A stretch of 23,285 nt of DNA, from contig CAAGGY010000135.1 in the NCBI GenBank assembly GCA_900769525.1, positions 1-23,285 on the forward strand, given 5' to 3'. This document shows positions 15,204 to 23,285 of this stretch, piece after piece (the first letter of the stretch is position 1; each line of letters opens with the position of its first letter). The translations under genes were made by a program, and so were the position numbers. The notes below the pieces were generated by a model. That model was given only the letters and a program-made list of their open reading frames with translations, was not told the origin of the DNA and made no database searches. The stretch comes from an uncultured Alistipes sp. Its GTDB lineage: Bacteria > Bacteroidota > Bacteroidia > Bacteroidales > Rikenellaceae.

Positions 15204-17246
15204 CTACAACCAACCATTATCGTTAGCACCCTCACGCACGGTGATAGTAGCATAGTGTGTCTTGCCATCGGCGCACTCTATAGTAAGAGCAGTCTGGCCC
15301 TCGCTCTTGGCGATGATTGTGAGTCTGTTGCCATCGAGCTCAACGGCTGCAATACTTAGGTTATCCACCTCGGCGCTCTGAGCTGTTGAGCCGAGGTAGT
15401 TATCAAGATTGAGTGTCGTTGTGCTGTTTGGTGCAAGTACTATGTTGGGCAGGCGCATCTCACGTCCACTGCCATCAATAGCCCTAAGCAGTGCTCCCGC
15501 ATCGGATAGTCGTCCCATCTTACCACAATAGCTCTCAAGGTTCATTACCATTGGTGTTGCTCCTGCTGAGTTGTGGCGTATATGATAGAGCTTCTCGCCT
15601 GTGAAGTAGCTATCTATATCTCGTGCCGACTCATATAGCAGAGCTTTAAACTCCTCGGCTGTGAAGTGGCGATGTTGCTGCTTGGCGTATGAGAGGCCGA
15701 GTGCTGCAATGCCAGCCACGTGTGGGCAGGCCATAGAGGTGCCCTCGTAGTAGCCATATCCCGCTACGCCATTTATGACAAGTGTCGAGAAGATTGCTCC
15801 CTGCTCGCCTAAGACGCCATTCTCGTCGTACGAGTCATCGCTCTGGCCTGGTGCGCCGTAGTACTCCAGGTCGCCACCAGGTGCCGAGAGAAGCACCTCG
15901 CTGCCATAGTTTGAGTATGAGGCAGGGGTGTAGTCGGCCGCAAGAGCCGATACAGAGATACACTTCGAATATGCCGCAGGGAACGACGACATTGCTGCAT
16001 ACTCGTTGCCCGAAGCGAAGAATGCGAGGCCTCCATCAATAACGCCACGAGGCGAGCCTGCGCAGTGTACAAAGTAGTCGATAGCCTCCTTCTCCAATGG
16101 GTATAATGATGCCCACTCCTGCTCTGTTGCCGGGCCAGGTACGTAGCCCATTATAGGGTTCGACTTAGAGGAGTGGTAGCCCCATGAGCACTGCATGATT
16201 ACAGCGCCATTGTCGGCAGCATACTTCATTGCACGAGCCTCCATAGCTAATGAGCAGGTGTTCATGCCGTCGAAGAGCTGACAGGTCATAATCTTGACAC
16301 CGCCCTTGCCCTTGCCACCACCTGCGATACCTGCGCAGCCAATGCCATTGTCGTTAACCGCAGCGATAGTGCCTGCAACGTGTGTGCCGTGGCCTGTGCT
16401 GCCGTTCGATGTCCACGACGTAACGCCTGTGTTCATGACGAAGTTATAGCCGTAGCGGTCGTCAACATAGCCGTTACCGTCAGCATCCTTGCCAGCATCA
16501 AGCTGCTCAGCCTCGTTTACCCAGATGTTGGCCTTAAGGTCGGGGTGGCTCCACATCACAGCCTCGTCAAAGACTGCCACGATAATCTCCTCATCGCCCG
16601 TGCATAGCTCCCACGCCTCGGCACAACCAGCGTCACAGCCAGCAATAACATTGGCCCACTCCTGTGCAAATGGGGCTGTGCCATCGTTGATGTAGCACCA
16701 CTGACGATAGATTTCGGGGTCGTTGAAGGGCCACTCGGTAGAGCGTGTTGAGGCACATGCCTCAGACTCCTCACAGCTTATAAACTGTGGGTTCGACGCA
16801 GGGTTGTAGGCACGCTCAATCTGACGGTTGCACTGCAACTTGTCGACCTCGCCAAGCTTTGATAGTCGCTCGTAGGCTGTGGCGATATCCTCGTTTTGGT
16901 CGAAGTGTACGATATACCATAGGTGCAGGCCCGCCTCACGTGTGCGCTCCTCGTGGCGTGCATCGACGGGGAATACTCGCTCAAAGGAGTATGCTCCCAA
17001 AATGTCGAGCACCTCGTCGGTAGATGGGATTCCTGAGCGTGTGGCAGCGCCCCCTGAGCGTGTCATTGTGGCCTCAAGAATATCCTCCATCTCGGGTGAA
17101 AACTTGATGATAATCTCTCCCTCAGTGGCGTCGCCTGGAATAGCCAAAGGCCTATCAATATCTGTGGCTGGGGCCAGCGGCTCTACCTCCACAGTACATG
17201 CTGTGGCGAGTGCCAAAAGGGTGATAAATATGGTATGTAGTCTCAT
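15204..17246 (-). CDS. Subtilisin-like (S8) serine protease lipoprotein
   Basis: The 680-residue protein has a lipobox at Cys17 (LATAC). A propeptide-like region (about 42-148) has EGEIIIKFSP and ERVFPVDARHEERTREAG. The S8 catalytic domain runs from about 180 to 535. Triad residues are Asp227 (IIVAVFDEAVMWSHPDL), His286 (GHGTHVAGTIAA) and Ser504 (YEGTSMACPHVAG), with the oxyanion Asn414 in FFASGNEY, so activity is expected. The Asp motif is DEA instead of the usual D-S/T-G. A DADGNGYVDD loop (254-263) looks calcium-binding. The C-terminal part (about 575-680) is Ig/Big-like, with LSIAAVELDGNRLTIIAKSE. At least a dozen cysteines is many for such a protein. Its ATG overlaps the stop of the upstream LRR gene (TAATG), and AGGAGG lies four bases before the ATG. 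It probably cleaves proteins at the cell surface or in the periplasm. Confidence 0.92.
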   Translation of the reverse strand: MRLHTIFITLLALATACTVEVEPLAPATDIDRPLAIPGDATEGEIIIKFSPEMEDILEATMTRSGGAATRSGIPSTDEVLDILGAYSFERVFPVDARHEERTREAGLHLWYIVHFDQNEDIATAYERLSKLGEVDKLQCNRQIERAYNPASNPQFISCEESEACASTRSTEWPFNDPEIYRQWCYINDGTAPFAQEWANVIAGCDAGCAEAWELCTGDEEIIVAVFDEAVMWSHPDLKANIWVNEAEQLDAGKDADGNGYVDDRYGYNFVMNTGVTSWTSNGSTGHGTHVAGTIAAVNDNGIGCAGIAGGGKGKGGVKIMTCQLFDGMNTCSLAMEARAMKYAADNGAVIMQCSWGYHSSKSNPIMGYVPGPATEQEWASLYPLEKEAIDYFVHCAGSPRGVIDGGLAFFASGNEYAAMSSFPAAYSKCISVSALAADYTPASYSNYGSEVLLSAPGGDLEYYGAPGQSDDSYDENGVLGEQGAIFSTLVINGVAGYGYYEGTSMACPHVAGIAALGLSYAKQQHRHFTAEEFKALLYESARDIDSYFTGEKLYHIRHNSAGATPMVMNLESYCGKMGRLSDAGALLRAIDGSGREMRLPNIVLAPNSTTTLNLDNYLGSTAQSAEVDNLSIAAVELDGNRLTIIAKSEGQTALTIECADGKTHYATITVREGANDNGWL

Positions 17247-18916
17247 TATTCCTCCTCAATTATATCGTTAAACTCATAGCGTGAGCGGTATAGCGGATAT
17301 GCCTCAAAGTAGTACTCTCGTGAGGTTGGGACGTTGTCAAACTCAACGTAATTACCCTTGCTATCGTAGCTCTTCTCCATCTGCGTGTATATCAATATCT
17401 CTGGACTCCACTCCAAGAGGTTGGGGTGGTAGAGTAGCCAGTCGGGTAGTTTGCCAGTGATGAAGTTGAGGTTGAGGCGCAGTGCACGCATATTTGGAAG
17501 TATGCGTGGCAGGTTGTTTGTCACGGCATAGTTCAGCGTATCGCCTCGCTCAGCCACATCTTCGGCGGTGTAGCCACGCACGCCATCTTTGCCGACAGTA
17601 AAGTCGGGAATAGAGCCCTCGATGTAGTTGTACGACAGGCTTAGCTCCTCAAGCCTCTCCCAAAGAAGTAGACGCTTTACCGCCTCGTTGCTGTTCATAT
17701 TGCAATATAGACCTATTGCATCACGGTTGGCCGCTGCGAGGTTGCTTACTATCGAGCGACGGTTGCTCGACAGGTCCAGCGAAACAAGATTTCGGAAGTT
17801 CTCGGCGTTGATAACATCGGGAATTACCGTGAAGTTATTAGAGCTGAGGTCGAGTGTCTCAAGCGTGTCGCCAAGGTCGGCAAAGTTCGAAGGGAGCGAT
17901 ACAAGGCCCATTGCCACAATGCGCAAATCCTTCAAGTGGTTGAGTGTTGCCACCTCAGGGCATAGCTTGATATCCTTGAGCATAGTGTTTATGTTGCCCA
18001 TAAGCGATAAAGTCTCAAGGTACTTAAGGTGCTTGAACTCCACGGGGATATCGTCCTCGGTGTTGAAGAAGCTTAGGTCGAGGTCTCGAACACGGCCAAT
18101 AGCCTCGTTCGATGGTAGGGTGCTATCGTCGCTCTTCCATAGACGTAGGCACTCCCACTTATCCATACTCTCGCCTAAGTCGATGATGCCATCGGCCCAG
18201 CAACCCATCTTCTCATAGATGGTCACAACAGCGAGTGAGTCGCCCGTGCGATTATCCTCGATGAGTGGTCCTGCTGCCTGACGCACAACGATTGTGTCGA
18301 GTGGCTCGCCATCCTTAGAGCGCAGATGTAGTGTTGCCTCGCGTGGCGCTGGCTCGGAGTTCATCTTCCAATCGAGGCCGAGTGTTGTGCGGCGAGGACG
18401 AGCACCTCGGTCGAGAGTTAGCGTGTACTTGTCGACAGATAGCCACTCGCTCTCTGTGTCGATGTCAAACTCGACGTTGGCCTCAATCTCGATGTCGAAG
18501 TGGCGCTCGGCACGTGGTGCTGAGGCCTCAATCTCGATGTCGTCGCCATTTGTGGCCCTCGCTATGATGCCAAAGCCCTGCTGTACAACGTCGATATCTT
18601 GCATTGTTACGCCCTCAGAGGCAAAACTAATGTTGGCACTACGCTCATCGTTTAGAAGTGTCGAGTCGACCTTAACAACGCAGCACACCTCGCCACGACC
18701 ATTAGCGGGTGAGACCATGATCCAAGCAACGTCAGTTTTTGCGGTCCACTCCTTCTCGGAGCGAATGTTTATCTTGTATTCACCACCGCAGGCAATGGCC
18801 TCAATCTTCGAACTGTCGCTCTCAAAGCCCTGGATAGTGGTGGTTGAAGTGTTGTCCTGTTGACACGCTGTGGCTAAGAGTGTTGCAAGCAGAGGTAGTA
18901 TATATATTCTCTTCAT
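17246..18916 (-). CDS. Lipoprotein with two BACON domains and leucine-rich repeats
   Basis: The 556-residue protein has Cys18 as its lipobox residue (LATAC). Two BACON-like domains follow at about 30-115 (EWTAKTDVAWIMVSPANGRG ending IDVVQQGFG) and 118-218 (SEWLSVDKYTLTLDRGARPR ending IVVRQAAGP). Leucine-rich repeats occupy about 255-510, such as RVRDLDLSFFN, LETLSLMGN, LETLDLSSNNFTVIPDV, LVSLDLSSN and LEELSLSYNYIEGSIPDF. The C-terminus is short and acidic (NDIIEEE). LRRs bind other proteins, so this may be an adhesin or substrate-recruiting partner of the protease that overlaps its stop by one base. The gene begins 12 bases after the larger LRR gene, and the two may be diverged relatives. The BACON call rests on pattern, the LRR call is firm. 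Confidence 0.88.
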   Translation of the reverse strand: MKRIYILPLLATLLATACQQDNTSTTTIQGFESDSSKIEAIACGGEYKINIRSEKEWTAKTDVAWIMVSPANGRGEVCCVVKVDSTLLNDERSANISFASEGVTMQDIDVVQQGFGIIARATNGDDIEIEASAPRAERHFDIEIEANVEFDIDTESEWLSVDKYTLTLDRGARPRRTTLGLDWKMNSEPAPREATLHLRSKDGEPLDTIVVRQAAGPLIEDNRTGDSLAVVTIYEKMGCWADGIIDLGESMDKWECLRLWKSDDSTLPSNEAIGRVRDLDLSFFNTEDDIPVEFKHLKYLETLSLMGNINTMLKDIKLCPEVATLNHLKDLRIVAMGLVSLPSNFADLGDTLETLDLSSNNFTVIPDVINAENFRNLVSLDLSSNRRSIVSNLAAANRDAIGLYCNMNSNEAVKRLLLWERLEELSLSYNYIEGSIPDFTVGKDGVRGYTAEDVAERGDTLNYAVTNNLPRILPNMRALRLNLNFITGKLPDWLLYHPNLLEWSPEILIYTQMEKSYDSKGNYVEFDNVPTSREYYFEAYPLYRSRYEFNDIIEEE

Positions 18917-18928
18917 AACGTCAGGGTT

Positions 18929-21556
18929 TTAGTCGAGTATGAGGGCATCGCAGCCACGAATATTCTGTGTCGAGTCGTAGATAAGCAGGTAGTAGCCCAA
19001 CTTAATATAGCTGCATACCTCGTCGTTAAGCTCAATCGAAATGTTAGGGTTGTCCATAATCTCCAAAATGAGGATGTAGGGCGAGATATAGTCATCTACA
19101 ACGCCAATATCGTTCGAGCCGATGTAGAGTGCTGCGAGCTTTGGGTGGTTGCCAATGCCCGTAGGCCACTCTGAGAGTGTGCGGTTACCCTGGTCGTCGC
19201 GCTGACAACGAATACTGATAACGGCGAGAACCTCCTTGATGTCGAGAAGTGAGCGTGGGAACTTGTCGAGAGCGTTGTACGAGAGGTCTATACCGTAGAG
19301 GTATGGCAGATTCTCAACACTAAAATCCTTCTCAGGTAGCTTGTCGAGGCGGTTGAAGCTCAAATCAAGTGTGGTGATGCTACTGCTATTTGGGCCTGTG
19401 AGCGCACCCTCCTCGATTTTGCGTATGCCGTTGCTTGAGAGCATAAGCGTCTCGACGATAGAGCCCGACTGCATGATGCGTGCTGGAAGCTCCTCAAAGC
19501 GGTTGTCTGCAAGGTTGAGCGTTCCGGTGTTGATACCACGCCACTGGTCGCCATTCTTAAGTGACGATATCTGGTTGCTTGAGAAGTCGGCCGACAGCAT
19601 GCTGTATACCGAACGTGCCGAGAATAGGTCGGGCAGCTCTGTGAGCCTATTATTCGAGCACGAGAATGTCTCAAGCTGGCTCATGCCACAGAAGTAGCCA
19701 TCGTCGATGGTATGTAGCTCGCTAATCTGGTTGTAGTCGAGATATACGGTCGTCAAGTGTATCTCCTTACCAAATGGGTGTACGGTTCTAAGTCTGTTAG
19801 AGTTGAGGTCGAGCAGACCGAGCTTGGTCATGCGCTTGAGGTAGTCGTGCGAAGGTGTCTCCTCAAGGTTGTTGCCGCTGAGGTAGAGAATCTGAATGTC
19901 GTCGCCCGATGCACCGTCGATGATAGCCTCCCAATCGGCCTTGAGCTGCTCGGCAGAGATTCCCTGGTTCATGGCCAGGTTAACAGATTGTAGCGCAGGG
20001 AGCTCTGTGAGCATCTCAATAGGTAGTCTGTCGAGCTTCGAGCAGTTGTAAATCTCGAAGTCCATAAGCATTGTAAAGTTGCCCCAGCTCCACTCCTCAG
20101 ACTCATCGGCGTAGATAGAGTCCTCGGCGAGCTCAGTGATGAAAGTATCAGCCGTGATAGGGGAGTTGGCAATGTAGAACTGCTCAAGCTTTGTAAGGCG
20201 CATCATAGCTCGTGAGATACCCGTGATGCCATTTGTGAGGTTGCCAAAGGCTACGTCGCACTTTATGGGTGTCGACTGAGCGACGGGGCGAAGCTCTCCG
20301 CCACGGTTGATGACGCTCTTGAGCTCTTGGCTGAGCCCCTCACGCACATCACGCTTGAGGTAGCGGTCGTGGTAGTCCATGGCGCTTATGCGTGTTGCAT
20401 TGTCGTCGTAGCCGCCAATAAGCTCGTTGTGGTTGCCCAGATATAGCATCTGCAACTCTGTTAGCTGGCCAATAGCCTCAGGAACTACGCCCTTAGCGCC
20501 AAAGCCAGAGATGTCGAAGCCTACGACACGACCTTCGCCATTGAGTGTGATACCTGGCTGGTCGCCCCACATGTCGATATCTCTGTTGAAGTTCCAGTTT
20601 GTACGTTCGGTATGCTCTTGGCCGTGGAATGTCCAATTTGGGCCATCGAGCGCAAGCCATATCTGCTTGAGTGCTTGGTAGTCTTTGATATACTCGGCAG
20701 TGCTCGACAGTAGGATGGGCACAACAACCTGCTCGTTGAGCTGATTATCTACAACGCTGAACTCATAGCCCTCACGCTCGCCAATTACTGTTGTCTCAAG
20801 CGAGTTGTTGCCCTTAGCGTCGGAGTAGGTGGTGTATGAGGTGATTTTGTAGTCGCCAGCCTCAATCCAGTGCTCACCACTACATACCATATAGGCGCTC
20901 TGGCCGTTGTAGTCGTATAGCTGCTCGTCCATCGAACCCTCGACAAATGTTTCGAAGTAGGTTGTGGGCAGAGCCTTGAATGTTGTGCGTTTGCGATTGA
21001 ACTTGTTCTGCACAGTGATGTCAATCGCCTTAATGCTCTGGAAGGGGTAGTTACCCTCGCCTTGACGTGTCTCGAGAGCCTTTGTAAGGGCAAACGAGAG
21101 CTTGCCACGCTTTACCACAGGTACTCCTACTTGGCTGACGGTAAGGCCGTTGTTTGTAACCTCAAACTCCACAGATGCGTCGTTCGAGAGAATCTGCACG
21201 TCGAGCTCGTCGTAGAGGTAGTAGGCGATAAGTTTGTAATTGCCAGCTATGAGGCGCAGCTTCTCGCTGTAGAGTCCCCACTCAGCACTCTCGCTATCGT
21301 AGCTCGATAGGGGAAGTGTCTGAGATATTGTTCTTCCATTGCGCTGTATCACAACTCCAATCTTGTGGGCCTCAGATAGCCATTCGATGGGGTATGTTGC
21401 TCGAGATTGCTCTAACGAAGCCTCCTTGAGTAGTCTGAACTGCACGTAGCCATACTCGGTACCCGGCTCCTCGACCTGCTTTTGGCAGCTCGAGCCAAGT
21501 AGCGTCATGGCGAGTGTCAGAAGAGTTAATGTAGTGTGTATAAGTCGTTGTGTCAT
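18929..21556 (-). CDS. Large leucine-rich-repeat lipoprotein with DUF4458-like N-terminal domain
   Basis: This 875-residue lipoprotein (Cys24, GSSC followed by QKQVEEPG) is the largest in the window. Residues about 34-160 (YGYVQFRLLKEASLE, IGVVIQRNGRTISQTLPLSS, LRLIAGNYKLIAYYLYDE) resemble DUF4458, a domain found ahead of LRRs in Bacteroides surface proteins. A second beta domain fills about 165-285. An LRR-cap-like stretch (LALDGPNWTFHG, 301-312) leads into LRRs from about 340 to 850, including LTELQMLYLGNHNELIGG, LLDLNSNRLRTVHPF, TTVYLDYNQISELHTI, LETFSCSNNRLTELPDL and LYGIDLSYNALDKFP. It is probably a surface protein-binding scaffold, perhaps an adhesin. It lies 7 bases after the upstream BACON-like lipoprotein gene and 12 bases before the second LRR gene. 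The DUF4458 assignment is from memory of the family pattern. Confidence 0.87.
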   Translation of the reverse strand: MTQRLIHTTLTLLTLAMTLLGSSCQKQVEEPGTEYGYVQFRLLKEASLEQSRATYPIEWLSEAHKIGVVIQRNGRTISQTLPLSSYDSESAEWGLYSEKLRLIAGNYKLIAYYLYDELDVQILSNDASVEFEVTNNGLTVSQVGVPVVKRGKLSFALTKALETRQGEGNYPFQSIKAIDITVQNKFNRKRTTFKALPTTYFETFVEGSMDEQLYDYNGQSAYMVCSGEHWIEAGDYKITSYTTYSDAKGNNSLETTVIGEREGYEFSVVDNQLNEQVVVPILLSSTAEYIKDYQALKQIWLALDGPNWTFHGQEHTERTNWNFNRDIDMWGDQPGITLNGEGRVVGFDISGFGAKGVVPEAIGQLTELQMLYLGNHNELIGGYDDNATRISAMDYHDRYLKRDVREGLSQELKSVINRGGELRPVAQSTPIKCDVAFGNLTNGITGISRAMMRLTKLEQFYIANSPITADTFITELAEDSIYADESEEWSWGNFTMLMDFEIYNCSKLDRLPIEMLTELPALQSVNLAMNQGISAEQLKADWEAIIDGASGDDIQILYLSGNNLEETPSHDYLKRMTKLGLLDLNSNRLRTVHPFGKEIHLTTVYLDYNQISELHTIDDGYFCGMSQLETFSCSNNRLTELPDLFSARSVYSMLSADFSSNQISSLKNGDQWRGINTGTLNLADNRFEELPARIMQSGSIVETLMLSSNGIRKIEEGALTGPNSSSITTLDLSFNRLDKLPEKDFSVENLPYLYGIDLSYNALDKFPRSLLDIKEVLAVISIRCQRDDQGNRTLSEWPTGIGNHPKLAALYIGSNDIGVVDDYISPYILILEIMDNPNISIELNDEVCSYIKLGYYLLIYDSTQNIRGCDALILD

Positions 21557-21563
21557 AATCTTT

Positions 21564-23189
21564 TTAGTTTGCAGGAGGCGTTACAATAAGTAGCTTCTTA
21601 GCTACACCATCTACCTTGAAGACGAGGTGGACACTCTCTCCATTCCAGCCACTCTTAGGACCCCAGAGGTAGAGAGCCATCTTCTCATCTTTGTTCTCGC
21701 CTAAGTAGTACTCATCTTCGCTGATCTTGAGCTGACTGCCACGGTGCCATACCTCAGCAGAGGCGTTGCTCGACTCGAAGCTCTCGGTTGTCCAGTTCTC
21801 GATGCGTGGGTCGATGACGATGCCTGGCTTCTTGCCCTCGATAGAGTTGACAAATGGACACTCGTAGCCCTTCTCAGCACCATACTCAGCCAATAGTGCG
21901 TTGTCGGTGAACTCCGTTGCCAAGATTTCGTGCGTGGTGATTGAGTGGTAGATATACATGCTATCGTAGCTATTCTGGTTATCAATGTCGTGCTGCATAA
22001 GCTCGATGATAACATACTTCTGGTAGTCGTCGTTGATTATTGGCTCCTCGATACCCGATGAGGTGTCTGTGCCAAGTATGTTACCCAAGATGTCTGTACG
22101 GATGCGGTTGTAGATGCCTCTTGGTAGTGCCACAACAAGACCATAACGTGTTGAGGTAGCCTCGTCGATGGTGAGTGTCATAGCCTCCTTGTCGAAGTGC
22201 ATCCAGCTGTTTCTCTCGTTGGTATTATCGTATGCGTTCTGGCCAATCTGGCTGTAAGTGACAATGCCTCGGTCGATAGACTTCTCGAGGTAGATGATGT
22301 CGAATTCGTTGTTTCGAGCTGCAATATCGAACTGGAGTTCATTGCTGAAGGTTGTGGTAGTTCCCTCATTCTCGTTCTTCTGGCGGAACCTTTTACCGTC
22401 GAGCGATACCTCCCAGCCATAGTTGCGCTCGGTAGGGCCTGTGTAGGTGAGCTCGTCGCCACCCATACCGCTATAGATGATTGGAATGTAGAACTTTGCA
22501 TCGCTCGATTCATCCGAGAACTCCACGGTGTAGCCATCCTCGACCTTAATCTCGAAGCGCTCACGGTCGCCATCGTTTATGATGCGTGCATAGCCTACAG
22601 TATAGTCGCCAGGGGTGCCTGTGAGAGACTCTGTTGGGACAACCTTGCCACTCTCGTCGAGCATGCCCCACTCTACCCACTCAGGAAAATCGGTAGTAGC
22701 AAAGCGGAAGTTAGCCTCGATGTAGCATGGCACCCAGTCGATATAGCCAAGTGAGATGGCCTGAGGCTCGAGTGGCGACTCTGTAACATCCAAAATCTTC
22801 AGATATAGCTGCGAAGGCTTGCGCTTAACAACGGCGATGATACCCTGGCTGCTGCCAATTCTGATTGTAACGTTGGCCGTGCTCCACTTGTTACCGTTGT
22901 TCTCGTCGGTGATCTTGAGTGTTACGGAGTGTGTACCAGCGCTACCCGACATCTCTTGTACGTAGTCTTGTGTTACTGGCGAGGCGAACTTACACCACAC
23001 CGCATCAGAGGATAGGTGCCAGCTATCGCCAGCAGTGAAGCTAATTGTGGGATAATCGCCAGCCATACATTCAATATTCTCGGCTCCAGGTACTACTGGT
23101 GCAGCCTGCTTCTCGCAAGCTTGGCTAAGGAGTGCAACAATCGCTATGAGCAGTGTTGCGGTGAATAGTCTGTTAAAAGCTCTTTTCAT
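21564..23189 (-). CDS. BACON-like surface lipoprotein of unknown function
   Basis: The 541-residue product has a lipoprotein signal peptide ending at Cys25 (LSQAC), followed by EKQAAP. Residues about 40-130 look like a diverged BACON domain (PTISFTAGDSWHLSSDAVWC, then TANVTIRIGSSQGIIAVVKR). The remaining 400 residues are beta-rich and Tyr/Trp-rich, with WEVSLDGKRFRQKNENEG, WMHFDKEAMTLTIDEATS and a C-terminal Ig-like end (MALYLWGPKSGWNGESVHLV). I do not recognise a named family for this part. Its start is 36 bases after the stop of a gene that runs off the right edge, and no promoter box is evident in that gap, so the operon must begin outside the window. It precedes the DUF4458-like/LRR gene by 7 bases. 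Confidence 0.82.
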   Translation of the reverse strand: MKRAFNRLFTATLLIAIVALLSQACEKQAAPVVPGAENIECMAGDYPTISFTAGDSWHLSSDAVWCKFASPVTQDYVQEMSGSAGTHSVTLKITDENNGNKWSTANVTIRIGSSQGIIAVVKRKPSQLYLKILDVTESPLEPQAISLGYIDWVPCYIEANFRFATTDFPEWVEWGMLDESGKVVPTESLTGTPGDYTVGYARIINDGDRERFEIKVEDGYTVEFSDESSDAKFYIPIIYSGMGGDELTYTGPTERNYGWEVSLDGKRFRQKNENEGTTTTFSNELQFDIAARNNEFDIIYLEKSIDRGIVTYSQIGQNAYDNTNERNSWMHFDKEAMTLTIDEATSTRYGLVVALPRGIYNRIRTDILGNILGTDTSSGIEEPIINDDYQKYVIIELMQHDIDNQNSYDSMYIYHSITTHEILATEFTDNALLAEYGAEKGYECPFVNSIEGKKPGIVIDPRIENWTTESFESSNASAEVWHRGSQLKISEDEYYLGENKDEKMALYLWGPKSGWNGESVHLVFKVDGVAKKLLIVTPPAN

Positions 23190-23225
23190 ATCTCAAATTT
23201 TATCTTTTTTGCTCTGGTTGTGGTG

Positions 23226-23285
23226 TTAAAATCCCTCACGCATAATGCGCTCGGCCTCATCGTCGCTAATCCACTCTACGACGCT
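23226..23285 (-). CDS. 3' end of a further operon gene, cut by the right edge
   Basis: The last 60 bases are open on the minus strand and encode 19 residues, SVVEWISDDEAERIMREGF, followed by TAA at 23228-23226. The fragment is too short to identify. It is counted as coding because it is open to the edge, uses the same codon style as its neighbours, and ends 36 bases before the start at 23189, matching the tight spacing of this operon. Confidence 0.6.
   Translation of the reverse strand, partial: SVVEWISDDEAERIMREGF

Noticed and set aside
23226..23285. Naming the cut-off gene as SusD-like
   Set aside because: Nineteen residues hold no diagnostic motif. The idea came only from the usual setting of such lipoproteins.

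Overview
The window looks like chromosome from a Bacteroidales bacterium, with Alistipes/Rikenellaceae as my best guess. The reasons are a single-gene LpxC-FabZ fusion (a Bacteroidetes trait), several promoters of the Bacteroidetes TTTG / TAnnTTTG type, few Shine-Dalgarno sites, and a very high density of lipoproteins with BACON, Ig-like and leucine-rich-repeat domains. The genus is inference only; no rRNA or other marker lies in the window.

Left part (1-5005). Positions 1-461 hold no gene. They are a low-complexity, strongly palindromic stretch built from 10-bp repeats, CT/GA tracts and several hairpins, ending in a terminator for the minus-strand genes that follow. Two lipoprotein genes (1861-3402, then 462-1841) form an operon behind a recognisable promoter. 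A third BACON lipoprotein (3661-4923) has its own promoter and a hairpin terminator.

Middle part (5111-11472). This is housekeeping DNA. argR (+) has a repeat-rich promoter and a possible self-operator. It converges on a CPA1-type potassium/proton antiporter (-) across a bidirectional terminator. Next come a two-TM membrane protein, a small secreted protein and a TonB-family protein (all -), the last two overlapping by one base. An 84-bp divergent spacer separates tonB from the lipid A operon lpxC-fabZ/lpxA (+), which ends at a second bidirectional terminator.

Right part (11491-23285). One minus-strand operon of at least eight genes fills the rest and continues past the right edge. Gaps are 3-36 bp and one pair overlaps. 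In transcription order: a cut-off gene end, a BACON-like lipoprotein, a large DUF4458-like/LRR lipoprotein, a BACON+LRR lipoprotein, a subtilisin-like (S8) protease lipoprotein, a DUF1573-type periplasmic protein, a small lipocalin-like lipoprotein and an 812-residue lipoprotein with FN3/Ig-like repeats. All carry export signals and six are lipoproteins, so they probably build or process something at the cell envelope or surface. Protein-binding scaffolds (LRR, BACON, Ig-like) next to a protease suggest binding and cleavage of proteins or peptides. No single gene proves that role.
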